DNA of 64,000 nucleotides. It comes from Anastatus disparis (taxonomy: Eukaryota; Arthropoda; Insecta; Hymenoptera; Eupelmidae). Numbering within the stretch: position 1 is the first letter of the stretch; each line of letters starts with the position of its first letter. Of the stretch, positions 1 through 11,802 are shown piece by piece. The notes under the pieces were generated by a model. The model was not told the origin of the DNA. It ran no database searches and saw only the letters and a list, made by a program, of their open reading frames with translations. The stretch is taken from assembly GCA_017163975.1 (NCBI GenBank), contig JAFFSR010000352.1, positions 726,233 to 790,232 of the forward strand, in the 5' to 3' direction. The translations under genes and the position numbers were made by a program.

Positions 1-2400
1 AGACCAAAAACAAAAGCATTAAGAAGATCTAGCTGAATCACTCAGCTAAGAGTTACTACCAAATTGACACTACTGCAAATTGAAAGTTTTAAGCCACTTC
101 AATGCGCAATAGATTATATAATTCAAACGAAGTGTAAGATGACTAAACCACTTGACGCGACCAATGACTCTAGTCAGAGTCGACACGACAAACCTAACCT
201 TAAGCTGGATTAACTTTAATTAGAAGTTGAACCAACGCCAGACTAAAATAGGTGCCCAAACTTTTCTACGCTACCTACTACTGCATGTAATATTAACCAT
301 TTCTGGCTTATTACAAATAACGACCTTACATGCATAATGAACCTTAGCAAAACCCTTACATGAAAATAATGACTAATCGAATTTTTGAATTCCTATTTAA
401 GGCGACTTCGGAATTTAGGTTAGGTTTTACTTTTGAGTTTACGTATCATGCATTTAATACATGAAATTTTTTGAATTTTTTAATTTTTTTAATTTTTTGA
501 TACCCACAGAATGGTGAGAAACTTATGAATCCAAAAAAATTTACAAATTAAAAGCGTAGTTTGTAAACTACGAAATGAAAATTTAGCCTGACCTCCGTAG
601 CCGCCTTAATGAACACTTTATGTTTCAGACATCAAAGGACTTATGATGAAGCTAATTTATAACTACACCGTAGTAACCATGTTAAAACCACTAACCAATC
701 TCTTTCACTAGACGATCAACCAAAACGGACACTTTCCAACCTAATGGGGCAACGAAACAAAAAAATAATCGATGTACACGAGAAGCAAACGGAAGAGAAC
801 CCTGCTCCTCCTGTGAAGAGTATGATACTACTACCCCAGATTTTCAACGCACCAACAATAATCAGGATTACCAAAATATTAAAGTTTACCTTAAATAAAA
901 CCAATTTTTTCTTACCATCACTTAAATTTTTGTTTGCAAAAGTGACATTACTTTTACTGTAAAACAACTTTATTGATATTTCTAAATCATTCTTTTGATA
1001 GATTTTCCTTGAATATTAGACTATACTCAAAATTTTCAAATCAACTTGAAATTTATTCGACCAAATATAATTGTTGATAAGTTAACGCATGTGTAACTGT
1101 TTCAGACAAATTGTGAACCTGCTCCGTCACTCTTACCTCTGCTGGTTGCATAAGAATTGGCGAGGACGACAATTTTTCTAAGTAAGGAGGGGGGGAGGGT
1201 GTTGCGTGACAAAATTATTAAAATTTTTATTTTTTATTTTTTTACTTCATTAAAATTAATTTCAGTTTAAAACGCGCTAAAACTTTCTCATAGAACGTTC
1301 ATTTTTGCTGACATTAAAAAAAATAGCGATTATTTAAAACCGTTCATTTAGTAATACAATAATTTTAATGGGTAGTTACTACGTCGGACCAACTAGCACG
1401 AGAACAGCAATTGACCAATGCGACTTCATTTCTCTCTCCTCCGTCTCTACTACCTGCAAAGTTGAGGCTGAGACAGGGAATGAGTGAAGGAAAGAGAGCA
1501 TCTTCAAGCGATGGCTTAGAGAGAGAGAGTGCATGAATTGACAACTCTTTCTGCTAATTATTTAAAGGAGAGCTGGAAAAGCTCTCTCCCCTTTTGAACG
1601 CTCAAGGAGAACGCAGAGAAGAGAGAGAGTTACGTATGACCATTCCGCGCCGGGCAATGTTTTAGAGCGGGCTGGTAGGTCCTTCGTGGACTCCCAGCTC
1701 CCGCGACTTTCATTTAAATTGTGAGTAACATTTTAAATTGTTTTTAAACATATTTTTCTGTATTATTATTTCCATCATAAGTAACATCTTTCTAGTTCTG
1801 AATTATTTTATTAAATCGATATTTTGAACGATACGTTTTGATTAATCACAATAGAACTCAAATTCCAGTGTGTTTTGAATTCAGTTGGTGCTAATCTGGA
1901 CTATTACTTTATGAATGCTGAGATTCATTTCACCTTTAAAAATTTGAATGACTTAATCAAATGCACGGCCAAGGGTTTCAACAGATGTAACAGAAAAATT
2001 TCTCTGCAAAGCTGAGTCCATCTGCCGAGGAGAGCGACGGAGCAGCGCACATACAGATAAGTGGAAAAATAATAAGAACTAGAGTAGTATTGTTTTCTTT
2101 ATTAATTTTAATCAAACTAAAAATAATCAGTGTAGTAATTAATTTTGAAATGAGAATGCTTGATTTCCAATAGAAACCGGTGAAGTAATGCAATTAGTCG
2201 ATGAATTTCCTTTTTCTCCCTCTTTATAAATAATGACGAATTAATTTAGCGTTATTTATTTGAAAATATAGTAACATAAAAGTAATTTCATAAATTCTCC
2301 ACCGTAAAATACCAAATGTTACCACTTTAACATATTAAATCTCAGTTATAGGACAAAATATTACGTGCCCTTGTTTTGGTAACGAGGGGGCACGTTACAA
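1..2400. other. Anonymous AT-rich DNA, no gene seen
   Basis: I see no coding trace longer than about 85 codons and no recognisable domain. Short purine-rich GAGA tracts occur around 1430-1640. A good 5' splice-site-like string on the - strand (CTTG followed by gtaagtaa) lies at about 2408-2420, but no matching exon is recognised. Confidence 0.5.
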
Positions 2401-2537
2401 TTGTAAATTACTTACCAAGGCTGCAGCGTCGGCAAATTCCTGCAGCCATAGCGTGTCAGCTGCAGCGTTAAATAACGCGCTAAAAGCACAGTAACCCAAC
2501 CATATCTTAGTTTTGGAAATTTATTTTTTTGGAAACT

Positions 2538-3340
2538 ATTTGGGTCTTTTCAAAGAAAAGGCACTAAATCAAGAACACTGAAGCACAAGAAGCACAAGTA
2601 CGCTTTAAGCGCGTACAGGAATGTGTGCAGCATCCGTCGTAGTCAAGGTGTTACTGAACGCCTTTTTATCAAAAGTCAAGTTAATACAATGGTCAACTAG
2701 TGATGATTTAGTCGCTCTAAACGGCTAAGTTGTTGCAGGTAGAAGAATAATTAAAAAATAATAAAGACTCACAATTCAAAAAATGTAATAAGGAAATCAG
2801 ACTACTTTCAACGACCTTAAAGCGCGAGGAAAAAAAAAATTCACGCAACAGTAACACGTAAAAATCACATATGGAAAAGGCATAAAGGTTCATAGATCAG
2901 GTAGCAGGATTAAAGTGATTAATAAAAAGTAAAAGTGTTAACGTTAATCTCAACCTTGCCAGAGAAATAGTAAAGAAAAAAAGGGAAAAATTGGCCTAAT
3001 AAACAAATGGAAAATATCGCAGAATGAGGAAAATAAGAAAACACCGTGAATAGAATTATAAGAAAAAAGTCAAAGGTCACAAGTTTGAATCCTGGAAGAA
3101 AAAAGCAGCATTGTAAGCGTTACAAAATAATTAAAGAGAATACGAAATATACAGTGAAAAATAAACAAAAATATAAGGAAACGCATAAGCTGAAAGGAAG
3201 GAAAAAAACCGTAGACGGCACAAACATACGCATAGGTAATAACCATACGTCGAGGAAACAAAAAAAAACAGCCACAAGTTTGAATTCCGAACGAAAATAG
3301 GCTCACTATCAAGAAACATGCTAAAATTAAAAATGGAAAC
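2538..3340 (+). repeat. Leader of env fossil A
   Basis: This stretch aligns with 49045-49800. The clearest anchor is the string beginning aaggcactaaat..aagaacactga at 2559 and again at about 49061; similarity continues through a lysine-rich, mostly non-coding tract. In both copies it lies directly upstream of env remains, and no gag or pol precedes it. It may be a leader or intron of an env-bearing element. An internal ORF at 3046-3300 is lysine-rich low complexity and I do not regard it as a gene. Confidence 0.6.
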
Positions 3341-3344
3341 AGAT

Positions 3345-4432
3345 TATAAAGGATTCTATTCTGTTAGCATCTCGGGGAACAATTCACCCCATGCTAATAA
3401 TCCTAGAGACAATAAGTGCGTTGATTAAGTTATGCGGTGCATGGTAAGAAACGCGGAGTTTCCAGGAATATTAGAGAACAGAACGCTATTAAAAATAATA
3501 ATTTTAGCAAATATTTCAATAGTGTATATCAACGGTGTAATAATATACAAGGCAGCGTTTCCTCTAATAAGTAGTGAAAAATTATATCTATATAAGTTAT
3601 CCCCATTGCCTATAAGACAAGAAAATATAACAGGGATAGAATTATTTACATATGTTCATCCAAACATAGAGTGGTTGACGGTAGACGAAATAAACAAATT
3701 CGTGACATTAGAAGGCAAGGAAATAAGAGAATGTAAGAAATCACGAAAAATAAAGATATGCAAATGAAGGCAATTGATTCAGACGGTTGACGAAAGCGTG
3801 AGCTGTAAAATAAAATTACTAAAAAATTACAAAATAGCAAATGTCAAAGGATGCGACATAAGGGTTACAAAACTCGCAGTGCCGGTATGGGTAAGCGTAA
3901 TGAATCAAAATGCATGGGCATTTTGAATACCAGAAAGGAAAAAATAGTCATATTATGCGACAAAGTATTGGAGATGAAAAATATAATTAAGGCAGGGATA
4001 ATACACCTAGTATAAGGATGCACAGCAAAAACCTCAGAGGTGGAATTAAGAAGTAAGGGAATGACAATAGAGTTTCAAATAATTGAATTCGGAAGTGTGA
4101 TAGAGGAAATGAATATATTGAATAACCTAAATGGTTCTGAAATAATAACGCCTATCTCAAATATATTAAAAGAAAGCCCAAAACTAAGAAAAATGATACA
4201 AAATAACGTACAAATAAATACGTTGAACCTGCGGGAGATTATAATCAAAGTGCGAGCATTAGGAGAAAATGGTGTGGTAAAAATGTAGTTTAAGATTTTT
4301 GAAAACAAAATAGTAGTTTTTGGCGGAGTGGCAATAGACTTGCTGATTACGGGTTTATTGCTATACAAATACGTAGGTAAAGGGGGCCCCTTTTACTTAT
4401 AATTATGAAATTCTTTACAGGTGGACAAAGAC
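3345..4432 (+). pseudogene. Env (F-protein-like) fossil, copy A
   Basis: Remains of an envelope fusion protein of the errantivirus/baculovirus-F type. I recognise it by alignment with copy B at 51105-52366, which retains the cleavage region upstream. Copy A lacks about 1.3 kb present in B, covering the surface subunit and cleavage site, with the junction near 3310-3345. Open stretches of 111 codons (3432-3767) and 82 codons (4040-4288) are separated by stops and frameshifts. Near 4300-4380 a hydrophobic stretch looks like a transmembrane anchor; after it come splice-like GT and AG signals about 50 nt apart (4370-4430). Non-functional as it stands. It belongs to a different family from the env inside the 9-28 kb Gypsy element. 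Confidence 0.6.
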
Positions 4433-4943
4433 GAAGAAGCCCCAACGAAAAAGTATAAAATGTAAATAGACAAGTGTGGATAAAAAACGCGCTTATGCAC
4501 GCCATTGTATATAATTCAAGATGTTTTTCGCACAGTCACAACCACGTACTTATATAACTGAAAGCGTAATGTATTTGTTGTGTTCATAAGTGTAAGCGTA
4601 GAAAGAGCTAATCAATTTGCAGTAGGACGCCATGCCTGACTACTTCGGGATCATATGCTCAGGTAAAAGGAAAGGGAAAAGGAAATGAGAGTAATATAGA
4701 TTTAAGTTTCTATTGCTATTCAGTGCCTGCACAAAGTCCGTTTAATTATTCGGAATCTTAATAATTCAATAGATTATAACTTTAAATAATACTTGCAAAT
4801 GCTCAAGGGCCAAACACCATTTTGATGATTGCATTTGCAAATCTCACTCTATTTAACCAAAAGAACTTTTTAAGTCACTAAGATATTTTATCTTTGAAAA
4901 CTAATTTTAACGACACTACGCGCAATAAGAAAAATTTCATGTT
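4433..4943. other. No gene; possible 3' end of env element
   Basis: AT-rich, no ORF. It follows the env A tail directly, so it may hold degraded 3' non-coding or LTR sequence, but I found no second copy in the window to prove an LTR. Confidence 0.3.
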
Positions 4944-5172
4944 ATCAAAGAAGATAGACGCTTATAGAAGGATACTTTTGGGTTAAATTTTTCGTCCGAA
5001 ACGCTGGGTAACACTTTAACATTGTTTGTATATCTATACATATGAAAAATTTGATATATATAGATATAAAAATACATGAAATCTAGTGGCGCCCTCAGTA
5101 GCTGGGTAACTCATTTTTGGAAGAAATTTCCCATTTAAGAGTACGCTTCTATAAGCGTCTATATTCGTTGAT
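4944..5172. mobile_element. Small foldback MITE
   Basis: The ends are imperfect inverted repeats of about 60 bp: the left carries atagacgcttatagaag (from about 4954) and the right carries its complement cttctataagcgtctat (to about 5162). No coding capacity. A second short palindrome (cttataagcgaata / tattcgcttata) follows at 5172-5250 and may be part of a larger foldback. Superfamily unknown. Confidence 0.6.
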
Positions 5173-5524
5173 CTTATAAGCGAATAAATGGATTTGCAGA
5201 CCGAGCATATGCCGATCTGCTTCGCCGTCTTAGTATTCGCTTATAACAAAGAAACACATTTCGACTCTTATTTAAATTTCAGATGACTTTATTAATTATA
5301 AGCAGGCACGAAAGTGAACTCTCTACGATCTAAGCCTTAACACATAGGCTTGCTTTCAAGCCGCTGATGCTCATTCAACCTCTCTTACCCTAGAGAAGGG
5401 ATATTATATGTACAGTGCGTAGGTAACGGTACGAAGCATGGGCGTCACTGCGCACACGTGAACGCGCGTTCGGTTCTCGTTCGAGGACCAAAACAATGCA
5501 TCATAAGATTAAACCAATAAATGC

Positions 5525-5529
5525 ATATA

Positions 5530-5582
<53 letters not shown>

Positions 5583-5684
5583 AATAAATTAATCAATAAA
5601 TATGTAAAAAGGATAAAAATATGTAAAAAGGTACATGAATGTAAAAAAGTACATAAATGTAAAAAGGTACATAAATGTAAAAAA
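5525..5684. repeat. (TA)n microsatellite plus 18-bp tandem repeat
   Basis: An uninterrupted TA run of about 55 bp (5525-5580) is followed by about five degenerate 18-bp units of the type atgtaaaaaggtacataa (5600-5684). The ORF covering both is a by-product of the repeats. Confidence 0.85.
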
Positions 5685-5717
5685 AAGATGTATCTTTGTT
5701 ATAATTGTTATAATTAG

Positions 5718-5793
5718 AGCTTAGTGGTTTAGTGGCTAAGGCATGGGACTCGTATTCCCGTTGGCGCGAGATTGATTTCCTGTCTCATCGCTA
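5718..5793 (+). repeat. tRNA-Thr(CGT)-like sequence, SINE head or tRNA pseudogene
   Basis: It has an A-box-like TGGTTTAGTGG, a 5-bp anticodon stem (TGGGA/TCCCG) enclosing loop CTCGTAT with anticodon CGT, and a degenerate B box (GATTGATTTCC instead of GGTTCGANTCC). The damaged T-arm argues against a functional tRNA. Unlike the copies at 19017 and 40535 it lacks the shared SINE tail, so it may be a separate retro-pseudogene. Confidence 0.5.
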
Positions 5794-7092
5794 TAAATGG
5801 CTCATTTATTTTGACCCTTTAACCTCTTCTGGCCGACGATTTTTCTCATAGAAACATGTACACATGCTAATTTATTGTTTGTTGTTTGCGCTAAAAAGTT
5901 AAATCTTTAATATTTAACAAATTTCTCACTGATTTGGGATTTCTTCATTTAAATAAGATAATGCATTAAATGGTTTCGCAATCGCATAATCCGTGCGTAT
6001 ATGTTGATGACAATCAAAAAACGTCAACGCCTCAAATAACAAATTTTCTTGCACAATTCATCATGTTCAGTCACATTGTTTTCAGGTGGTACAAGACAAT
6101 GCCTATAAATACGTAGAAAGTTCAATGCAGAATCAGAAATTGGAACTGGAAAGAAAAAAAAATTAAAATTTTTCTTACTTTTTAGTTTTTTTTTTAACAC
6201 TGCATTTAATTTTACACGTATTTATTACGTTGTCACTTAACATGATGAATTTTAAGCGTACAATTCAAATAAAAAAATTACATTTATTTTTTGTACTCAA
6301 TTTTTTTAACCTAATTATTTTGCTATTTACCATATATCAACAGGAATCGTGTTATTAGTGTTCAAACTTAACAAAACCATAGTCATAAAAGTATTTTCAT
6401 GTTTATTTTTTTATAAAATGTCAATAATTGTTTGAATTTTGACAAGAAAGTATTAAATAAGTTTCCGTCATAATTTTTTAGTGAAATTAATTGCTACATC
6501 CGTTTTTTAAAATAACAACTTTTTACGCAATTTGCTTTAATTTTTTCATATATAATTGAAAGGAAGGTATATCTTTATTTAGTCATGAATGGTCTGGTTA
6601 ATTTTATGGTATTTGGTTTGAGTTTTGCTTGAAGCTACTTTCACATTCTATCATGTGATTGTTTAATATAATTTTTTTATATTAACAAATTGGACTTAAT
6701 AGGTTTTCATCCTAATCTTTTTTCGTAGGATCGATTAGTGCAATCTATTTTCAAAATAATAATTTTTATCAGAATTCAATCGCATAATTCTTTATAGATT
6801 TTGAAAATTACGAAAAAAGATACAGGATATATTTTTTATGAATTTACATATGGCATAGCTACTCTGTTATCTAATCTAGTTTTTATCTGGATTTCAATAG
6901 CTTTTCTTATTTAATTTTATATCACAATAATTTAAAACTGGATAATCAACGAGTTCAGATAAAATCTTTACATTCCTAGTCTTTTACTTTATCCAAAGAA
7001 AACTGTTTGAATGTAATGTTTGACGAGTACTTAGAATACAATATCTTTCATCATTTTTACCTTCCGCTTAAGAATTTATACTCCTGATCAAT
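5794..7092. other. No gene seen
   Basis: Very AT-rich sequence with frequent stops in all frames and no repeat structure that I could support. Confidence 0.5.
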
Positions 7093-7267
7093 ATTGGTTT
7101 TGTAAAAGTCTACGCTCACATTTCATGACTGTAAGTGCAGAAGTTTTGCACTTACAGTGCTACAATAACTCATTATTTAACTACTATAATCGCAAAATAG
7201 CAATAACTTAGTAAAATCTCCACACCTACAGTCATGAACTATGAGCGTAGACTTTTGCTAATCCAAT
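7093..7267. mobile_element. 175-bp MITE
   Basis: The termini are about 45-bp inverted repeats. The left end carries aaaagtctacgctca then catgactgtaagtg, and the right end carries the complement (cacctacagtcatgaac, tgagcgtagacttttg). No ORF. The flanking duplication is not clear. Confidence 0.7.
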
Positions 7268-7329
7268 GCTGCTCTTGATGCAAAATGAAAATTTATTTAA
7301 AAAATATTTCGTCTGCTTTTTTGAAACAG

Positions 7330-7507
7330 GAGTCATCGAATTTCTGACTTCAGGACGAGTAGCAGCTGATCATCGTGATTTTAAGGATCTGCCTTACAAA
7401 TCGTGTCTACAGAAAATTTCAGGCTATGACAAGACTAATGAGTTTACCCATCCTTTCAAACTTGCTTCAGCTTATAGTGAAGACATCATGCCTTATACTA
7501 ATTATAC
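7330..7507 (+). CDS. Possible isolated exon, product unknown
   Basis: An open frame is bounded by a plausible acceptor (tttttgaaacag ending 7329) and a strong donor (gtaagtta from 7508), giving a 178-bp exon entered in phase 1 and left in phase 2. The 59-codon peptide contains SGRVAADHRDFKDLPYKSC and is less biased in composition than random AT-rich ORFs. I do not recognise the family and see no partner exons nearby. It could be a real internal exon of a host gene with long introns, or chance. Confidence 0.25.
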
Positions 7508-8847
7508 GTAAGTTATATACTAACAATTATGCATAGATCAAAATAAATTATTATAAATTCTGTTTACAAATATAATAGCTATATCTATTTTATGCTGCTA
7601 TAACGTTTATAAAAATTATAAACTACATAATTTTTATTTAAATTATAGGAATGATATGAAATTAAAAACAAGTTTTTGCGTATGAATGTAATATTAATTC
7701 CAAAGAAAAAATCATAATTTTGAGATGCTGATGTATAGCAACCCAAATAAGATTTTGCATTTTCCCATTATTATTGCACTACATCGTACATGTTCCGATT
7801 ATTCAAATGCATTGTTCCTTCATATATTCAGGTAGTTTTTTCATATCATCTTAACTAAAAAATTGTGCATCAGTAATGAATTTGAATTTTTTTGTCTTAC
7901 TTCTTTGATATAATAAATGATTGCGAAAAACAATATATTCATATGCACATATGTTTGTTGCCAACAACTTTATTCAACCTTCTAAATACATGGAAATAAG
8001 TCAAAAATAAAAGAGGATTAAAAAATGGTACATGAAATATAAATTAATATAATTTTGATTTAAAGATTGTGACGTGGTATTTTCACGCCAGAATATTTTT
8101 TTTTCGTTTTATTTATTTAAAATAATTCTCTAATTTAAAACCTGTTAAATAAAAAAAAGCATACATAATTCGCCGAGCATGTAAATTCCTAAAAACTTAA
8201 TCACCACAGTCGTGACAGCAGCCAAGGCCACCGTAAGAAACCAACAGAGAAATAATTCTGTTGTGTTCTTGTTTTCGCTGCTGAGCCTTGGGTGTACACA
8301 GCTGATCATATAGCCTATTTCTAAGTAGCCATGTATGTTGGACTACCAGCTGACGGCACTGACGAAGAAACAACTATGCACACACACACTCACTATGCAC
8401 ACACAATCAGCAAGTAGCGCTACCGATACCTGCTAGCAGAAGATGGTCATACCACGTCTAGGAAGCAGCAAAGCAGTTTCAACGGCGTAGAAAAATGAAC
8501 ACGTGCTCGCGCGAATATACAATTGTGGCGCTCGCGTAGTATAGGCAAAAGGAAGAGAGAGAGAGAAACAAGAAGATAAAGATGTAAGAAGCAAAGTCGG
8601 TAACGTAGGATATAGACGCGTATGGTAATAAGAGATTTGATAGATAAAAAACTTAATTATACTATAAAAAGGGGGAAGTTGATGATGCGTAGAATTGTGT
8701 AGGCGTAAATATAATTTAGAGGGTCCTCGCGTACTAATAAGATTCAAACGCAAAGTCAAATAATAAATTTTTTTTTTTTTTTTTTTTTATCATTATCTAC
8801 GGAGCAAGCTCCATCATTTGCATATTTATACCAATTTTTTTAGCGTA
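7508..8847. other. No gene; T-tract and weak inverted repeats
   Basis: AT-rich until about 8150, then more GC-rich with short CA runs (8380-8403) and an approximately 20-nt T-tract at about 8768-8788. The 108-codon - strand ORF here has serine/leucine-rich composition typical of translated purine-rich DNA and matches nothing I know. Confidence 0.4.
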
Positions 8848-10253
8848 ACTTAGTGACATATTATTTAACGTGGTGTTAACCCACGGCAGAGACAGCAAAA
8901 AAGCGACCAGACGCGCCTTAGCCACTACTCCACTGAACTCTACATTTATTATTTTAAATCTGTTTTCTTTTAATTTTACAAGTGGCGCTGCTGTACATTA
9001 AAGAATATTTTTTTTATTTATAATAAAGATTTGTAATAACGTGAATTCATTAAATACGGATGAAATGTCAATTAAAATTTAAGTGATTTTATAAAATAAG
9101 TGTTATAAAATTAGATGCATTTTGAAAGTAGAATTTTTAATAATTGTATAAATAATTAATAATAATTAACACATCATTAGTATTTAATTTAATCACGCGC
9201 GCAGAGGGCGTAACAAGCAGAATGTAAAAATACTACACTAGTAACGGGTAATAATATGTAAATTTGACTAGCGACTAGTATACTACACCAGTGTAATTAA
9301 GACAACTTAACGAAAAGAAACTTGATTAGACTAGAAAGTCGCGCGATAGAAAAGGATAATAGATGTAGTCTAAAAAGAGTAAAAAAAAAAAGAATAGTGA
9401 AAAAGAAGCAACCGACACTCCGCGTTCACTTCCTTTTTCTTCATGCCTCATTGTCCTTCCAGTCATCGTATTATATAAAGTCATTCTTTTTCACTGCACT
9501 TAGAGATCAAAGTGACTGTTTAAGTTTTCTCTTATTGTTTGAATTATTAAATTGTTATTTATTTTTGTCGTTGATTTTAAGGGATAGATTATCGGTGTAA
9601 AACAGTTTTTTTGACGCTCAGGGCGCAAAATTCGATTTTCTATGCTTCTCAAACGGCCTCAAAATAGTACGTTCCCGCCCTAGGACGCAAAATTGGCGCA
9701 TGCGCCCGCATGTCAAGCACGAAAATCGAATTTTTCACCCTTTGAATCAAAAAACAATATGTGTACCACGGGTGCAAGGGGATTCGCGACCCTTATGCAA
9801 ATTTAGCGCCCTCGCTTCGCTCTGTCGCTCATTCGCACTCTGGCCAGAATCCCCTATTTTGCGCCCTTGGTACACAAAGTACTATTTTATTGTTGTTATT
9901 GCTAATTTTTTTCCGTGAGACTTTGTTTCTTTTTCTCGCGGGTGCCATCATCGTGCCAGAGGAATTGATAGCCATTTTCCCGGAGGGTCCACATTACCTG
10001 TAACCGGCCATTTTGGGAGAAAACTTAGCGTCGTTCGTGGAGTTACTCTTGTAATTTTCCTATTTCTGATCTCCAAGATTTTCAAATTGAGATGGCGGAT
10101 GCAGTTCAAAGAGTACAGAATAAGGTATAATCTGATTAAATAAATTTTATTTTTTTTTTGTGTCGGTGAAAACTTAAATAGAGAAATTTGCATATTAAAT
10201 CTCTCTCTCTCGCGACGAAATTATCGGAAAAGTAGCTTACAAGATTCACGCGT
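8848..10253 (+). other. Upstream region of old Gypsy element; LTR not proven
   Basis: The tract lies directly 5' of the gag remains. The string agtgacatatt at about 8851 resembles the start of 17.6/297-type LTRs (from general knowledge), and a TATA-like tatataaag occurs at 9472-9480. No second LTR copy was found downstream of env, so LTR limits stay undefined. The 9615-9880 part is GC-rich and full of short inverted repeats, described separately. Confidence 0.25.
9615..9880. repeat. GC-rich foldback cluster
   Basis: Nested short inverted repeats. The main pair is gtgtaccacgggtgcaagg near 9758 against cccttggtacac near 9865-9877; a second pair is gcaaaattcgatttt near 9626 against aaaatcgaatttt near 9722. 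The palindrome GCGCATGCGC is at 9696-9705. Probably one or two MITEs in the leader of the Gypsy element. Confidence 0.5.
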
Positions 10254-11515
10254 ATGTATTGTGATTATCGTGAAGAGGATAACAAGAGCATAAGATCGGG
10301 AAATACCGCAGGATCACCTACATCCCTCTCTGACATATCTAATAATTTTTACGATACTACCGATGGATTATATAAATTGAAAATAAAATTAAAACCCAGC
10401 AAAATGGATAGTTTCTTAAAGAAATTTAAATCCAATAAAGATATGACACAATGTGATCAAGAAGAACAAAATGTAGTGCAGGAATTACAACGGCAAAAGG
10501 AAAAAGCCGATGCTTTAGAAAAACAATTGATCTTGTTGACGGAACAATTACAAATACTTACAATTCAAATGACGGGAAAAAAAATCCACCACCGCTCCTA
10601 AGTGGACCACCTGCAGTTAGGGACAACAACCCTAGATTAGATGTGCTTCCAGGACTAAAGAGGAAACATCACCTATTAATACGCGAACTTTTAACAGAAA
10701 TACGGGAGTATGACAAATCAACAGATGTTAGCGCATTTATTAATCAAATTATTCGCGCATCTAGACAACTTAGCTCTGAGCAAGAAATATCAGCGCTTAT
10801 ACGCCAAGTAAAAGCCGTTAAGTTATAAGGGAAAGCACAAGAAGTAGTCGAGAGAAATCAAGTCACTACAGCCGTACAACTTAAAGAATGTTTAAATACA
10901 CATTTCGGAAAATTTGAACTTGAGTATGACTAATTAGCTGAAATGCGTAATTCTATGCGGCAGAGAACAAATGAAAAGATAGCAGACTACATACAAAGAT
11001 GTAATAATATAAATCGGCGTATACAGATTTCAATAGATGGCTTAAATGACAATTTTAGAGACATGCATAGAAGTTATGAAAATAAAAACGCAATTTCGAA
11101 ATTCATAGGAGGATTGTATCCAGAAGGCTTGCGCTTAGCTGTTCAACAAAATCGACCACACACTCTACCCATCGCCTACCAACAAGCTTTATGTGGAGAA
11201 AAACTCCGGAAAGAAGACGAAGAATTTCAAAACAGGAGTCACAACAAGCATGATAAGAGATCTAGAAGAAATAAATATGAAAAATATTCAAGAGATAGAA
11301 GCTATTCTAGATATGACTCAAGGAATCGTGAGAAACATTCGACACCCGATGAAAATTACACACGTGATAGAAGTTTTTCGCGTGATTGACAAGAAAATTA
11401 TCGATCGAATAAAAGAGAAAATAAACCTACATGTTCTCATTGTAATACATACGGCCATGATAAAGAACATTGTTTCAAACATCAAAATGCGCAAAGAGTA
11501 AATTTTCGCCTTAAT
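10254..11515 (+). pseudogene. gag: Gag of old Ty3/Gypsy element, broken
   Basis: Capsid/nucleocapsid polyprotein remains. The first 115 codons (10254-10601) end in a glutamate/lysine-rich coiled-coil-like stretch. The frame is then lost at an A8 run (about 10578-10585) and continues one base off, with stops at 10826, 10931 and 11387. The 148-codon block (10943-11389) looks like a retrotransposon gag core with a basic RS/RD-rich tail. Beyond the TGA at 11387, in the same frame, a CCHC zinc knuckle is visible at 11432-11473 (C-x2-C-x4-H-x4-C). The same frame runs on into protease. Non-functional; the damage implies an old copy. Confidence 0.8.
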
Positions 11516-11802
11516 GCCTCAAAGAGCGAAACGTATCTAAAGGATTCGGTGCCATGGTTGAAGACCCCACCTGACCGTCAGAATTATTCGGAGGATCAGG
11601 ATTATAAGACGCAATCTTTCCAACAGATGGAAAACACTGGCATCTCTGGATGCAACCCTCAGGAACAGGAGAAAAATTATTAAAATTTCCTAGTAGACAC
11701 AGGAGCAGGTATAAGATTTATTAAAGACAAAGTATTGGATCTTAATACTTGTAATCCTATAAAACAACGACCAGAAGAAAGACAAACAATACAGATAGTC
11801 AA
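11516..11802 (+). pseudogene. pro: Protease N-terminal part of old Gypsy element
   Basis: In the same frame as gag and separated only by a TAA at 11681-11683, the retropepsin active site reads LVDTGAG at about 11690-11710. The domain is cut by a 1.9-kb foldback element whose first base is 11803. Gag and protease therefore appear to have shared one frame, without a slippage site that I can see. Confidence 0.8.

Noticed and set aside
5718..5793. Functional tRNA-Thr gene
   Set aside because: The B box and T-arm are damaged and the acceptor ends do not pair convincingly.
8433..8759. 108-codon - strand ORF
   Set aside because: Leu/Ser/Thr-rich translation of a purine-rich tract; no domain.
8848..9600. 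Definite 5' LTR of the old Gypsy element
   Set aside because: Only a short start-like string and a TATA-like box; no second LTR copy and no primer site found, so kept as a low-confidence region only.
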